Positions 21,408 to 29,878 of a stretch of 36,829 nt of DNA are shown here, one piece after another (positions within the stretch are counted from its first letter, which is position 1; each line of letters starts with the position of its first letter). Below the pieces are notes generated by a model. The model had not been told where the DNA came from. It ran no database searches and saw only the letters and a list, made by a program, of their open reading frames with translations. The DNA lies in assembly GCA_020029595.1 (NCBI GenBank), contig JAIBJN010000025.1, forward strand, positions 1 through 36,829, in the 5' to 3' direction. The position numbers and the translations under genes are program-made. This stretch comes from Actinomycetota bacterium (GTDB lineage: Bacteria > Actinomycetota > Thermoleophilia > Gaiellales > Gaiellaceae).

Positions 21408-22511
21408 GTGCCAGACGTCATCATCTTCGGCGACACCGTCCGCTCTCCCGAGCTGCGCCACGAGGTGCCGGTTTCCGTGCCCGACCCGTTCGTCTACGTC
21501 GAGCGGAACGGATCGCGGACGGCCTTCGTGGGCTCGCTCGAGCTTCCGCGCCTGCGGGTAATCGAAGGGCTCGAGACCGTGCCGCTCGAGGAGCTCGGGC
21601 TCGACGAGCTCGTCGAGCAGGGCCTCACGTGGCACGCGATGACCACCGAGCTCGTCCTCCGCGCCTGCCGCGCGGCCCGCGTCGAGTCGGCCGTCACCCC
21701 GCGCGACTTCCCGCTCGAGCTCGCCGACTACCTGCGCGCGCACGAGATCGAGGTCGAGGCCCGCGGGGAGCTCTTCGACGAGCGGCGTCGTGTCAAGACT
21801 CCCGCCGAGCTCGAGGGGATCCGCCGGGCGCAGCGCGCCGCCGAGCGCGGGATGGACGCGGTGCGCGCACGGCTTCGTGAGCGCGGCCCTCTCACCTGCG
21901 AGGAGCTTCAGACCGAGGTGATGCGGGTCTTCAGCAACGACGGTGTGCTCATCGACGACGTCGTGCTGGTCTCCGCGGGGGCGCAGACGACCGTCGGGCA
22001 CGAGCCCGGCCACGGCCCGATCGGGGAGGGCGAGCCGGTCGTCGTTGACCTCTTCCCCCGCGATCCGGCCTCGGGCTGCTACGCGGACATGACGCGGACG
22101 TTCTGCGTGGGCGAGCCGCCCGAGGAGCTCGTTCGCTATCACGCGCTCGTGCGCGAGGCCTTCGACCTGGCCTACGCGACCATCCGCCCCGGGATCCCCG
22201 GCTCGGAGCCGCACCGGGTCGTGTGCGAGCTCTTCGAGGAGCACGGCTACAAGACCCAGCTCTCGAAGATGCCGGGCGAGGTGCTGGAGGACGGCTTCTT
22301 CCACAGCCTCGGCCACGGCGTCGGGCTCGAGGTGCACGAGCTTCCGTCCCTCGGCCGTGTCGGGGAGGAGATCGTCGTCGGCGACGTCCTCGCCGTGGAG
22401 CCGGGCCTCTACCGCACCGGGTTCGGCGGCTGCCGCCTCGAGGACCTCGTCCGCGTGACGGACGACGGTTGCGAGGCCCTCACCGACTACCCCTACGAGC
22501 TCTCTCCCTAG
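21408..22511 (+). CDS. M24 family metallopeptidase (Xaa-Pro aminopeptidase-like)
   Basis: A 367-residue protein with a creatinase-like N-terminal half and a pita-bread catalytic half. Metal ligands are Asp in VVVDLFPRD, Asp in CYADMTRTF, His in FHSLGHGVGLEVHE, Glu in AVEPGLY and Glu in CRLEDLVRV. VGHEPGHGP precedes the first Asp. It should remove the N-terminal residue before proline from peptides. The GTG at 21408 has CGGAG just before it, and a TACCAT box lies 8 nt upstream. The following 70-bp gap to the DegT-like gene holds TCCCGGG repeats and a CGCCCC/GGGGCG hairpin, a weak terminator candidate. Confidence 0.88.
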   Translation: MPDVIIFGDTVRSPELRHEVPVSVPDPFVYVERNGSRTAFVGSLELPRLRVIEGLETVPLEELGLDELVEQGLTWHAMTTELVLRACRAARVESAVTPRDFPLELADYLRAHEIEVEARGELFDERRRVKTPAELEGIRRAQRAAERGMDAVRARLRERGPLTCEELQTEVMRVFSNDGVLIDDVVLVSAGAQTTVGHEPGHGPIGEGEPVVVDLFPRDPASGCYADMTRTFCVGEPPEELVRYHALVREAFDLAYATIRPGIPGSEPHRVVCELFEEHGYKTQLSKMPGEVLEDGFFHSLGHGVGLEVHELPSLGRVGEEIVVGDVLAVEPGLYRTGFGGCRLEDLVRVTDDGCEALTDYPYELSP

Positions 22512-22581
22512 GTCCCGGTCCCGGGTCCGTCCCCGGGAGCACATCGATGGGGGAGAATGGGACGCCCCGCAGGGGCGACAA

Positions 22582-23805
22582 ATGGTCCCGCGCCACAAGA
22601 TCGACATCTCCGTCGCGGACCTCCTGTTCGCTGCGTTCGCGTGCGCGTCCGCTCGGTCGGCGGAGCGGGCCGGGGCCGAGGCTCTCCGGGCCTGGGGGCG
22701 TCCGGACGACGCGCTCGCGTGCCTGTCGGTCCGCTCCGGGTTCGACCTCCTCCTCGAGGCGCTCGCGCTTCCCGCCGGGAGCGAGCTTCTGGTCTCGGCC
22801 GTCACGCATCCCCACATGGCCCTCATACTCGAGCGGCACGGCCTCGTTCCGGTTCCCGTCGACCTGGACGCGACGACGCTCGAGCCGAGACTCGACCTGG
22901 TCGAGCGCGGGCTGAGCGAGCGGACGCGCGGGATCCTGGTCGCCCATCTCTTCGGCTCCCGGGTCGACCTGGCGCCGCTCGCCGCCGTCGCGAGGAGCCG
23001 TGGCCTTCTGCTCGTCGAGGACTGCGCGCAGAGCCTCGGCGCGGGGCCGCCGCGAGGCGATCCGCTAGCCGACGTGTCCATGTTCAGCTTCGGCCCGATC
23101 AAGACGGCCACGGCGCTCGGAGGGGCCGTGCTTCGCGTCGCGGACGCCGAGGCGCTCGCGCGCATGCGCGCCCTTCAGGAACGACGGCCCGAGCAGAAGC
23201 GATCGGCGTACGCGGGCCGGGTGGGGAAGTTCCTCTTCCTGGCCCTGCTCGCCCGGCCGGCCGTCTACGGGGCCTTGGCCCGCGTGGTCGACCTCGACCG
23301 GGTTGCTGCCGGCTCCGTGCGGGGCTTCCCGGGCGAGGGAGACGAGCTCTTCGCGAGCCTGCGCGCGAGGCCGTCCGCTCCCCTCCTCGCCGTGCTCGCC
23401 CGCCGGCTCCGTACCTTCGACCGGACGCGCATTCGCGCCCGCGCCGAGACCGGAGAGGCTGTGGCCCGCTCGCTCTCGCCCCGCTTCGTCCGCCCGGGCC
23501 GAGACGCGCGCGAGCGAACGCACTGGGTCTTCCCGGTCGTCGCGCCCGATCCCCCGGCGCTCGTCGCCGCGTTGAGAGACGCCGGGTTCGACGCGGCTCG
23601 CGGGACGACGGCAATCGGCGTGGTCAGCGCCCCGGCCGACCGGCCGGAGCTCGAGCCGCGGGAGGCGTGCGCGCTGCTCGAGAGCGTCGTCTTCCTGCCG
23701 GTCCACCCCGAGCTCGGAGCGCGGAGGCTGAGAGCGCTCGTCCAGGCGGCGAACGCCTCCCTCCTGGGCGCACGGGCACGGGAGCTGAGCGTCCATGCGC
23801 ACTAG
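22582..23805 (+). CDS. DegT/DnrJ/EryC1/StrS-family PLP aminotransferase-like protein
   Basis: A 407-residue fold-type I PLP protein. CLSVRSGFDLLLEAL replaces the usual CxSGTxALxLAL substrate/PLP phosphate region. LVEDCAQSLGA carries the Asp that holds the PLP nitrogen. FSFGPIKTATALGGAVL carries the Schiff-base Lys (about 175). The family adds amino groups to nucleotide sugars. The fold elements are present but the spacing and the Ser-rich N-terminus are divergent. It is followed, with an 11-nt overlap, by glycerol-3-phosphate dehydrogenase and then an acyltransferase, which suggests membrane or glycolipid metabolism. The ATG at 22582 is preceded by a GGGGCGACAA region, not a strong ribosome site. 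The substrate is unknown. Confidence 0.8.
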   Translation: MVPRHKIDISVADLLFAAFACASARSAERAGAEALRAWGRPDDALACLSVRSGFDLLLEALALPAGSELLVSAVTHPHMALILERHGLVPVPVDLDATTLEPRLDLVERGLSERTRGILVAHLFGSRVDLAPLAAVARSRGLLLVEDCAQSLGAGPPRGDPLADVSMFSFGPIKTATALGGAVLRVADAEALARMRALQERRPEQKRSAYAGRVGKFLFLALLARPAVYGALARVVDLDRVAAGSVRGFPGEGDELFASLRARPSAPLLAVLARRLRTFDRTRIRARAETGEAVARSLSPRFVRPGRDARERTHWVFPVVAPDPPALVAALRDAGFDAARGTTAIGVVSAPADRPELEPREACALLESVVFLPVHPELGARRLRALVQAANASLLGARARELSVHAH

Positions 23806-25294
23806 AGAGGCTACGCTCGAGGCGCTGCGCACGGGCACGTTCGACCTGCTGGTGATCGGTGCGGGGATCGTGGGCGCCCGGGTCGGGTACGAGGCCGCGC
23901 GCGCAGGTCTCCGGGTCGCGCTCGTGGACGCCGGGGACTTCGGCGGCGCGACGTCGAGCGCCTCCTCGAAGCTCGTCCACGGAGGGCTCCGCTACCTCTC
24001 CACAGGGCAGCTCGGTCTCGTGCGAACGTCGCTCGACGAGCGCCGAGCGCTCGAGCGGCGGGTCGCCCCGCGCCTTGTTGCCACCCTGCCGCTCGTGGTG
24101 GCGGTTCCCGACGACGTGAGGCGCTGGCGCGTGTCGGCGGGAACGCTCCTCTACGGGGCCCTCTCGGGGTTCCGGGACCCCCGGAGCCGCCTCCTCCGGC
24201 CCGCGGAGGTGCGCGAGCTCGCCCCGATGCTCCGTGACAACGTCGCGCGGACGTGCCTGCTCATGCACGAGGCAACCACGCACGACAGCCGTCTGACGCT
24301 CGCGACGGTTGCCGCGGCCGCGCGCGCCGGAGCCGTCGTCGCCAACTACGTGCGCGTCGTCGCGCTCGAGCAGGTCCAAGGCCGGCTGGCCGGCGCAGTG
24401 CTCAGCGGGCGGGACGGCGAAGGCATCGTCACGACGCGCTGCCGGGCGGCCGTGAACGCGACGGGTCCGTGGGTAGACCGCGTCCGCCGCCTCGAGGACC
24501 CCGCCGCCCGTCCGACGGTGCGCCTCTCCAAGGGCGTGCACGTGCTGGTTCCGGTCGAGGAGAGCTGGCGCGTAGCCCTGGCGTTGTGGGATGAGGATCG
24601 CAGCGTCGTCGCCCTTCCTTGGCAGGGCATGGTCCTGATCGGGGCGACGGACACGCCGTACGAGGGAGACCCGGATCACGTCCGGCCCGAGGAGGAGGAC
24701 GTGGCGGCCCTCCTCCGGGCGGCCCGGGAGCTCCTCCCCGCGCGAATCGTCGCCCGCGCCCGCGTGCTCTCCTCATTCGCGGGCCTCCGCGTCCTTCCGC
24801 CGGGCGAGGGGCGGACGTCTCGGTCCTCGCGCGGCCACGTGACGACCGTCGGCCCGGCCGGCATGGTCTCGGTCGCCGGGGGCAAGCTGACCGTGCACAG
24901 GCGGATCGCCTGTGACGTCATGCGGCGGCTGTCGACGGAGGTCCGTCCGCGTCGGGTGCAGGCCGCAGACCTCCCGCTCGCAAAGGCGGCGCCAGGCGCC
25001 GCGAGGCTCGCGGCCGCCGTCGACCGGGAGACCCTCGCGCACCTCTTCGGCCTCTACGGAAGCGAGGCGCCTGCGCTTGCCGAGTACGCGACCGTTCCCG
25101 GCGCGTTCGAGCGCATCCATCCCGACGGGCCGGACGTCTGGGCCCAGGCCTTCCGCGCGCGCGAGCACGAATGGGCGTTGACGGCGGAGGACATCGCCCA
25201 GAGGCGGACGACGATCGCCGTCCGGGGGCTGCTCGACGAGCGCGTCCGGGCTCGGCTCGCCGAGCTGGCGGAGGAGCTCTCGGCGAGGACGTGA
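23795..25294 (+). CDS. glpD: FAD-dependent glycerol-3-phosphate dehydrogenase
   Basis: A 499-residue flavoprotein. The dinucleotide-binding motif is LLVIGAGIVGARVGYEAARAG (about 18-38). SSASSKLVHGGLRYL is the diagnostic GlpD block. VALPWQGMVLIGATDTPYEGD and SVAGGKLTVHRRIA match the later FAD and substrate blocks. A C-terminal helical domain (about 400-499) is present. It oxidises glycerol 3-phosphate to dihydroxyacetone phosphate and passes electrons to quinone at the membrane. The ATG at 23795 lies inside the end of the DegT-like gene, and the stop overlaps the PlsC start (GTGA). Together with PlsC it suggests control of the glycerol-3-phosphate pool used for phospholipids. Confidence 0.9.
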   Translation: MRTREATLEALRTGTFDLLVIGAGIVGARVGYEAARAGLRVALVDAGDFGGATSSASSKLVHGGLRYLSTGQLGLVRTSLDERRALERRVAPRLVATLPLVVAVPDDVRRWRVSAGTLLYGALSGFRDPRSRLLRPAEVRELAPMLRDNVARTCLLMHEATTHDSRLTLATVAAAARAGAVVANYVRVVALEQVQGRLAGAVLSGRDGEGIVTTRCRAAVNATGPWVDRVRRLEDPAARPTVRLSKGVHVLVPVEESWRVALALWDEDRSVVALPWQGMVLIGATDTPYEGDPDHVRPEEEDVAALLRAARELLPARIVARARVLSSFAGLRVLPPGEGRTSRSSRGHVTTVGPAGMVSVAGGKLTVHRRIACDVMRRLSTEVRPRRVQAADLPLAKAAPGAARLAAAVDRETLAHLFGLYGSEAPALAEYATVPGAFERIHPDGPDVWAQAFRAREHEWALTAEDIAQRRTTIAVRGLLDERVRARLAELAEELSART

Positions 25295-26079
25295 GCGGGC
25301 TGCTCACGAGACTCGGCATCCCGCGCCTCTGGGGCGAGGATCCGGAGCGACTCTGGGTCGCGATGAGGTATTCCGTCGGGCCGATCGTGCGCGTGCTCAC
25401 GCCCTCGGTCTGCTACGGCCTCGAGCGCATCCCGCCCGAGGGCGGCGCGGTCCTAGCCGCCAACCACCTCTCGGCGATCGACCATCCCCTGCTCGGACAG
25501 CACTTCCCCCGGCCGATCTACTTCCTCTCGAAGAAGGAGCTGCTCGATCTCCCGTTGATCGGCGAGGCGCTCGAGTGGACGGGCACCTTTTCCGTGCGCC
25601 GCGGCGAGGCCGACCGCGAGGCTCTCCGCCGCGGGCGGGAGCTCGTCCGAGCCGGGAAGGTGGTCGGCGTCCACCTGGAAGGGACGCGCCAGCGCCTGGG
25701 TCACCCCGGCGTCTTCAAGGGCGGGGGCCTCGTGATCGCCCTCGCGGAGGGCGCTCCCGTCATCGCGGCGGGTATCGAGAGCTTCGGGTGGTCGCTCCGA
25801 AACCGGCGCGTGTGCGTCGTGGTCTGGGGCGCGCCGATCGAGCTCAGGGATCTCCCCCGCGGCCGGGCGGGCGTCGATGAAGCGCTGGCGCTCGTCGGGC
25901 CCGAGATCGTGAGGCTGTGGCGCCAGGCCTGCGAGGCGGTCGCCGCCGGTCTGCCGCCGGTGCTGCCCGACGGCGCCCGGCGCGCTGGGCCCATCCCTCC
26001 GGGCGGGACGACGCTTAGGCCGGCACCTGGAAGGCGAGCAGCCGCTCGAAGCGCTCCGGCTCGTCGAACGGCCCGATGA
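25291..26079 (+). CDS. 1-acylglycerol-3-phosphate O-acyltransferase family protein (PlsC-like)
   Basis: A 262-residue acyltransferase. NHLSAIDHPLL (about 60-70) is the catalytic NHxxxxDH-type motif. FSVRRGEADREAL and HLEGTRQR (the EGTR phosphate-binding motif) follow, then an APVIAAGI strand. It transfers an acyl chain to lysophosphatidic acid or a similar acceptor at the membrane. The GTG at 25291 overlaps the glpD stop. The last 20 or so residues are Arg/Pro/Ala-rich and are encoded antisense to the end of the M16 peptidase gene (65-bp overlap). They look like a recent extension past an older stop. Confidence 0.85.
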   Translation: MSGLLTRLGIPRLWGEDPERLWVAMRYSVGPIVRVLTPSVCYGLERIPPEGGAVLAANHLSAIDHPLLGQHFPRPIYFLSKKELLDLPLIGEALEWTGTFSVRRGEADREALRRGRELVRAGKVVGVHLEGTRQRLGHPGVFKGGGLVIALAEGAPVIAAGIESFGWSLRNRRVCVVVWGAPIELRDLPRGRAGVDEALALVGPEIVRLWRQACEAVAAGLPPVLPDGARRAGPIPPGGTTLRPAPGRRAAARSAPARRTAR

Positions 26080-27181
26080 GCGCGAGGTTGAACCGCTCCT
26101 CGCGGATGACGTCCTCCGCGACCCGCTGCAGGTCCTCGAGGCTGACGCGGTCGAGGGCCGCGAGCACCTCCTCCGGCTCGCGGATTCGCCCCTCGAGCAC
26201 CTCGTCGCGAAGCGCGAACGAGATCATCCCCTTCGGATCCTCCAGGGAGAGGACGAGGCGGCCCTTGGCGAAGTTGCGGGCCTTCTCGAGCTCGTCGGCC
26301 TCGATCGGCTCGCGCGCGATGCGCGCGAACTCGCCGACGATGGTCGAGATCGCCTCGTCGATCCGCTGGATGTCGACGCCGCTCTGCGCGAAGAGCGTGC
26401 CGGCGTCCGTGTAGCCCTGGTTGTAGCCGTAGATGTAGTACGCGAGGCCACGGCGCTCGCGGACCTCGGTGAAGAGCCGCGAGGACATCCCGCCGCCGAG
26501 CACCGTGGCGAGGAGCATGAGCGCATAGCGGTCGGGGTGGCCGATCGGGTAGCTGTGGACGCCTGTCCGCACGTGGGCCTGGTCCGACGTCTTCGTGTGG
26601 ATCTTCACGCGCGGCGTCTCCTGCTCCCAGCGCACCGGCTCAGGAGCTCCCGTGGCGCCGTCGGGGACGTCGCCGAGGAGCTCCGCGACCCGCTCGACGG
26701 CGTCCCCGCCGACCGCGCCGGCGACGCCCGCGACCATGCGGGGCGCGCGGTACCAGCGCTCGAGGTAGTCGAGGAACGTCTCGCGGGTGGCGCCACGCAC
26801 GGTCTCCTTCGTCCCGATGATGTCCCAGCCGAGTGGCTGGTCGCCGTAGAGGAGCTCGTCGTACACCCCGTCGACGTAGTCGCGCGGCGTGTCGTAGTAC
26901 ATGTTCATCTCCTCGACCGTGTACTCCTTGCCCGTGAACGCGTTGAACTCGCCGCCGATCGAGTCGATCTCGCCGGCGATGTCGCGCGCCGTCGGGCGCT
27001 GCTCCGTCCCCTTGAAGAACATGTGCTCGGCGAAGTGCGCGATCCCGTTCGTCTCGCGCGTCTCGTAGCGGGAGCCGGCCGCGAGCATGACGAAACAGGC
27101 GACGGACTTCGCCGCCGGCATGTCCGCCGTCACGACCCGCAGGCCGTTCGAGAGCGTGGTCTTCTCGAACGCGTTCGCCAT
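26015..27181 (-). CDS. M16 (insulinase/processing peptidase-type) zinc protease
   Basis: A 388-residue protein with two M16 halves. The zinc site is HFAEHMFFKGTE (HxxEH, about 48-52), and the distal Glu lies in YTVEEMNMY (about 87-95). The second half contains RRGLAYYIYGYNQGY, the R-x-x-x-Y glycyl/arginine block expected in the complete protein. It is somewhat shorter than the usual 410-430 residues. It probably degrades peptides and signal-peptide fragments. The start overlaps the thioesterase stop (TGATG), so the two are cotranscribed. The TAA stop lies inside the convergent plsC gene. Confidence 0.9.
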   Translation of the reverse strand: MANAFEKTTLSNGLRVVTADMPAAKSVACFVMLAAGSRYETRETNGIAHFAEHMFFKGTEQRPTARDIAGEIDSIGGEFNAFTGKEYTVEEMNMYYDTPRDYVDGVYDELLYGDQPLGWDIIGTKETVRGATRETFLDYLERWYRAPRMVAGVAGAVGGDAVERVAELLGDVPDGATGAPEPVRWEQETPRVKIHTKTSDQAHVRTGVHSYPIGHPDRYALMLLATVLGGGMSSRLFTEVRERRGLAYYIYGYNQGYTDAGTLFAQSGVDIQRIDEAISTIVGEFARIAREPIEADELEKARNFAKGRLVLSLEDPKGMISFALRDEVLEGRIREPEEVLAALDRVSLEDLQRVAEDVIREERFNLALIGPFDEPERFERLLAFQVPA

Positions 27182-27603
27182 CAGGTGGCCACAGAGCTCC
27201 TCTCTTCGTAAGCGTCGAGGCGGGCGCGCCAGTCCTCGGGGACCGCCATGGGCGCGTTCGCCTCGTAGTCGTAGGCGACGAGCACGGACGACGCCTCCAG
27301 CACGACCCGCCCGTCGCCGCCCCGGATCTCATGCTCCATCACGAAGCTCTTCGTGCCGATGAGCGTCACGCGGGCGCCGAGCTCGAGCGTCTCGGGAAAG
27401 CGAGCGGGCGAGCGGAAGTCGACGGTGATGTGGGCGAGGATCAGGGAGAGCTCGTAGGCGAACTCCGGGCCGAGCACGTCGATCAGGTACTGGATCCGCC
27501 CCGTCTCCAGGTACGTGAGGTAGACCGCGTTGTTGACGTGGTCGGCGGCGTCGACGTCCCGGAACTCGACGTCGCGCGTGCGCACGAAGCGGTAGCCCTC
27601 CAT
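27181..27603 (-). CDS. Acyl-CoA thioesterase, 4-hydroxybenzoyl-CoA thioesterase-like (hot-dog fold)
   Basis: A 140-residue hot-dog protein. VEFRDVDAADHVNNAVYLTYLETGRIQYL carries the catalytic Asp and the hydrophobic helix of the YbgC/4HBT family (RxxDxDxxxHVNNxxYxxYxE). It hydrolyses short or aromatic acyl-CoA thioesters. The ATG at 27603 is preferred over the ATG at 27612 because a TACCAT box at 27616-27611 lies 7 nt upstream and would overlap the earlier codon. The gene is divergent from the SIS gene, with only 27 bp between the starts. It is coupled to the M16 peptidase gene downstream. Confidence 0.85.
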   Translation of the reverse strand: MEGYRFVRTRDVEFRDVDAADHVNNAVYLTYLETGRIQYLIDVLGPEFAYELSLILAHITVDFRSPARFPETLELGARVTLIGTKSFVMEHEIRGGDGRVVLEASSVLVAYDYEANAPMAVPEDWRARLDAYEERSSVAT

Positions 27604-27610
27604 CTGCCGC

Positions 27611-27620
27611 ATGGTACTTT
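27611..27620. promoter_or_regulatory. Overlapping divergent -10 boxes (thioesterase/SIS)
   Basis: ATGGTACTTT holds TACCAT on the minus strand (27616-27611) and TACTTT on the plus strand (27615-27620), sharing two base pairs. The thioesterase ATG lies 7 nt from the first and the SIS GTG 10 nt from the second. This is the geometry of a single bidirectional promoter. Confidence 0.4.
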
Positions 27621-27630
27621 CGCCGCTCAC

Positions 27631-28500
27631 GTGTCCGGCGACCTCACCCGCAAGGCGGTCCTCGCGCAGTCGGACTGGCTTCGCGGAGTCCCCGAGCGCG
27701 TCGGCGACCGGCGGCTGCCCGCGGGACGCGTCGTCTTCACCGGCTGCGGGACGTCCTTCCACGCGGCGCAGACGGGCGGCGAGGCGATCCAGGCCCTGGA
27801 GGCCGCGCTCTCCCCGCCCGAGGCCGACCTCCTCGTCGTCGTCAGCCACGAGGGCGAGACGAGGCTTGCGCTCGAGGCTGTGCAGGCGTTCTCCGGGCCG
27901 GTCTGGCTCGTGACGGGCAAGGAGGAGAGTCCGCTCGCCAAGGCCGCCGACGACGTGCTCGTCGTCACGCCCGAGGTGGAGGAGTCCTACTGCCACACGG
28001 CGAGCTACACGTGCGCGGTCGCGGCCCTCGCGGCGCTCCGCGGCGAGGACGTCTCGTCGCTTCCCGACGCGGTCGCGCGCGTCCTCGCGGAGGACCTGCT
28101 CCCGGCCTCCGACCACGAGCGCGTCGTCGTCGTCGGCGCAGGCCGCGACCGGCCGACCGCGCAGGAGGCCGTCCTCAAGCTCCGCGAGGGCGTGCACCTT
28201 CCCGCCGAGGCCCACCACACCGAGCAGATCCTCCACGGCCACCTGGCGGCGATCGACGAGACCGTCCGCGCGTTCGTGCTCGAGGGCGAGGGTCGCGCCG
28301 CGGAGCGGGCCGCCGACGTCGTCGGCGCGCTCGGCGAGCTCGGCGTCGAGACGACGCTCGTGCCGACAGAGCACCCGGTGGTGGACATCGTGCGGTTCCA
28401 GCTCCTGACGCTCGCCCTCGCCGAGCGCCGGGGCGTGAACCCGGACACGATCCGCTGGGACGAGCCGCGCTGGGACGCAGCGCGGCGCTCGTACGCCTAG
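27631..28500 (+). CDS. SIS-domain sugar isomerase/deaminase-like protein (GlmS C-terminal type)
   Basis: A 289-residue protein with two SIS folds. VFTGCGTSFHAAQTGGEA and VVSHEGETRLAL are the first SIS phosphosugar loops. ESYCHTASYTCAVAAL and AQEAVLKLREGVHLPAEAHHTEQILHGHLAAID are the second-fold and active-site blocks found in the isomerase half of GlmS-type proteins. No N-terminal glutaminase domain is present, so it cannot use glutamine and is more likely a sugar-phosphate isomerase or ammonia-dependent enzyme. The GTG at 27631 is the first in-frame start after the promoter. A longer reading would run into the divergent gene. Confidence 0.8.
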   Translation: MSGDLTRKAVLAQSDWLRGVPERVGDRRLPAGRVVFTGCGTSFHAAQTGGEAIQALEAALSPPEADLLVVVSHEGETRLALEAVQAFSGPVWLVTGKEESPLAKAADDVLVVTPEVEESYCHTASYTCAVAALAALRGEDVSSLPDAVARVLAEDLLPASDHERVVVVGAGRDRPTAQEAVLKLREGVHLPAEAHHTEQILHGHLAAIDETVRAFVLEGEGRAAERAADVVGALGELGVETTLVPTEHPVVDIVRFQLLTLALAERRGVNPDTIRWDEPRWDAARRSYA

Positions 28501-28510
28501 CCTAAGCCGG

Positions 28511-29878
28511 CTATCCGTTGTAGAGGAGCCAGAGGCCGCCGAGCGTGTAGACGACCATGAGCGCCAGCATGGCGTACTGGCTGACGGCCGCTTTCCGAGG
28601 AGACTCGAAGAGCTCGACGGCGCGGTCGTGGGCGAAGGCCAGTCCGGCGACGTGCCCGACCACGAGAGCGCCCACCTGTACGTACCAGACGGTCTTCGGG
28701 GCGAGCACCCCGAGGTTCGGGCGGACGCCGGCCGTGCCGAAGAGATCCCAGCCGAAGCCGAAGGGGTTCGACACGAGCGGAGCCATGTACTGGCCCTGGA
28801 GGACGGCAAGCGAGAAGTAGTGGGCCACGACGTAGGCGAACGCGATCGGCACGAGGCTCGCCGGGAAGGCGTCGCTGAGGTCGCCGTCGTAGCTCACCGC
28901 GGCCGCCGCCGCGCGCACGGCGGTGAGGTAGGCGAGCGCGACGAGGATCACGATGAAGGCAAGGGCGGCGACGTTCACGAGCGTCCCGAGGGCGTCGGCC
29001 AGCTCGGGCGAGCGTTCGATGAGCGGTCGTCTCATCCTCGCCTGGACGTCCAGCACCCAGAGGTCGGTCTGGCTGAACCCGTCGAAGGCGACGCCGCCGA
29101 GCATCACGGACAGAAACGCAAGCGTGCCCGGCCTTGCGTCGAGCCTCGCCAGCCCGGCGAAGGGCCAGCGCACAACGATTCTCCCCTCGCGTGCCCCGAA
29201 CGCGGCCATCAGGGCGTAGACGCCGAGATACACACCGAAGGCCTCCCCGTTCGCCGTCCAGGGCTCGCGGCCGAAGGCGAGCATCCCGAGCCACGTGATC
29301 GTGCTGTAGAGGAAGATCGCCACGCCCAGCGCCCTCGGGTTCGCGGGATCCGAGTACGCCAGCTCGAGCGCCGCGAAGGCGAAGAGGAGAAACGCGCCGG
29401 GCCAGCGCCCGAGGCGCTCGGGGTAGGCGAAGGGAGCTTCCCACCGCAGGCCGCCTCGCTTCGAGAGCCAGGCCGCCGCGTCCGCCGCCGCCCGCCAGGG
29501 GTTGAGGACGCGCCAGACGTTCCCGAGCAAGACGACGGCCGCCGGGAGCATGACCCAGAAGACGACGTAGACGAAGGTGGGAGCGAGGTTCTCGTTCGGC
29601 GACGTGTCCCCGGCGAGGGCCGCCGCCGTGACGACCGTGAGGAGCCCGAGAGACGCCGCGCCGAGGACGACGCGGAGCGCCCGGCTCAGGAGGATTCGCT
29701 GGAAGGCGTCGGCGAGGGGCCGTCCGAGACTCGCGCGCTCGAGAAGCGGCCGCTTCCAGAGCGCCCAGAGCGCGACGAACGAGAGCACGAGGACGATCGC
29801 GGCCCCGTAGTAGAAGAGCCAGAGCGGGACCGGCAGGTCCTCGATCCCGCCGATCCCGTGCGCGAGCGGATATTTCAA
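28511..29878 (-). CDS. Polytopic membrane protein (fenitrothion hydrolase-annotated family)
   Basis: A 455-residue protein with about ten to twelve hydrophobic helices. Conserved-looking motifs are NVWRVLNPWRAAADAAAWL, FGREPWTANGEAFGVYLGVYAL, GFSQTDLW and SNPFGFGWDLFGTAGVRPN. From memory, homologues are often labelled fenitrothion hydrolase, which rests on an old pesticide-degradation report and may not reflect their role. No hydrolase catalytic motif is visible to me. The start is TTG at 29878, which overlaps the stop of the cupredoxin-like gene (TTGA). It sits beside a cupredoxin-like anchored protein and a small His-bearing membrane protein. Function is unknown, but a membrane complex with its neighbours is plausible. 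Confidence 0.6.
   Translation of the reverse strand: MKYPLAHGIGGIEDLPVPLWLFYYGAAIVLVLSFVALWALWKRPLLERASLGRPLADAFQRILLSRALRVVLGAASLGLLTVVTAAALAGDTSPNENLAPTFVYVVFWVMLPAAVVLLGNVWRVLNPWRAAADAAAWLSKRGGLRWEAPFAYPERLGRWPGAFLLFAFAALELAYSDPANPRALGVAIFLYSTITWLGMLAFGREPWTANGEAFGVYLGVYALMAAFGAREGRIVVRWPFAGLARLDARPGTLAFLSVMLGGVAFDGFSQTDLWVLDVQARMRRPLIERSPELADALGTLVNVAALAFIVILVALAYLTAVRAAAAAVSYDGDLSDAFPASLVPIAFAYVVAHYFSLAVLQGQYMAPLVSNPFGFGWDLFGTAGVRPNLGVLAPKTVWYVQVGALVVGHVAGLAFAHDRAVELFESPRKAAVSQYAMLALMVVYTLGGLWLLYNG

Noticed and set aside
28511-29878. Pesticide (fenitrothion) hydrolase function
   Set aside because: The label is inherited. The protein is a polytopic membrane protein with no hydrolase motif that I can see.
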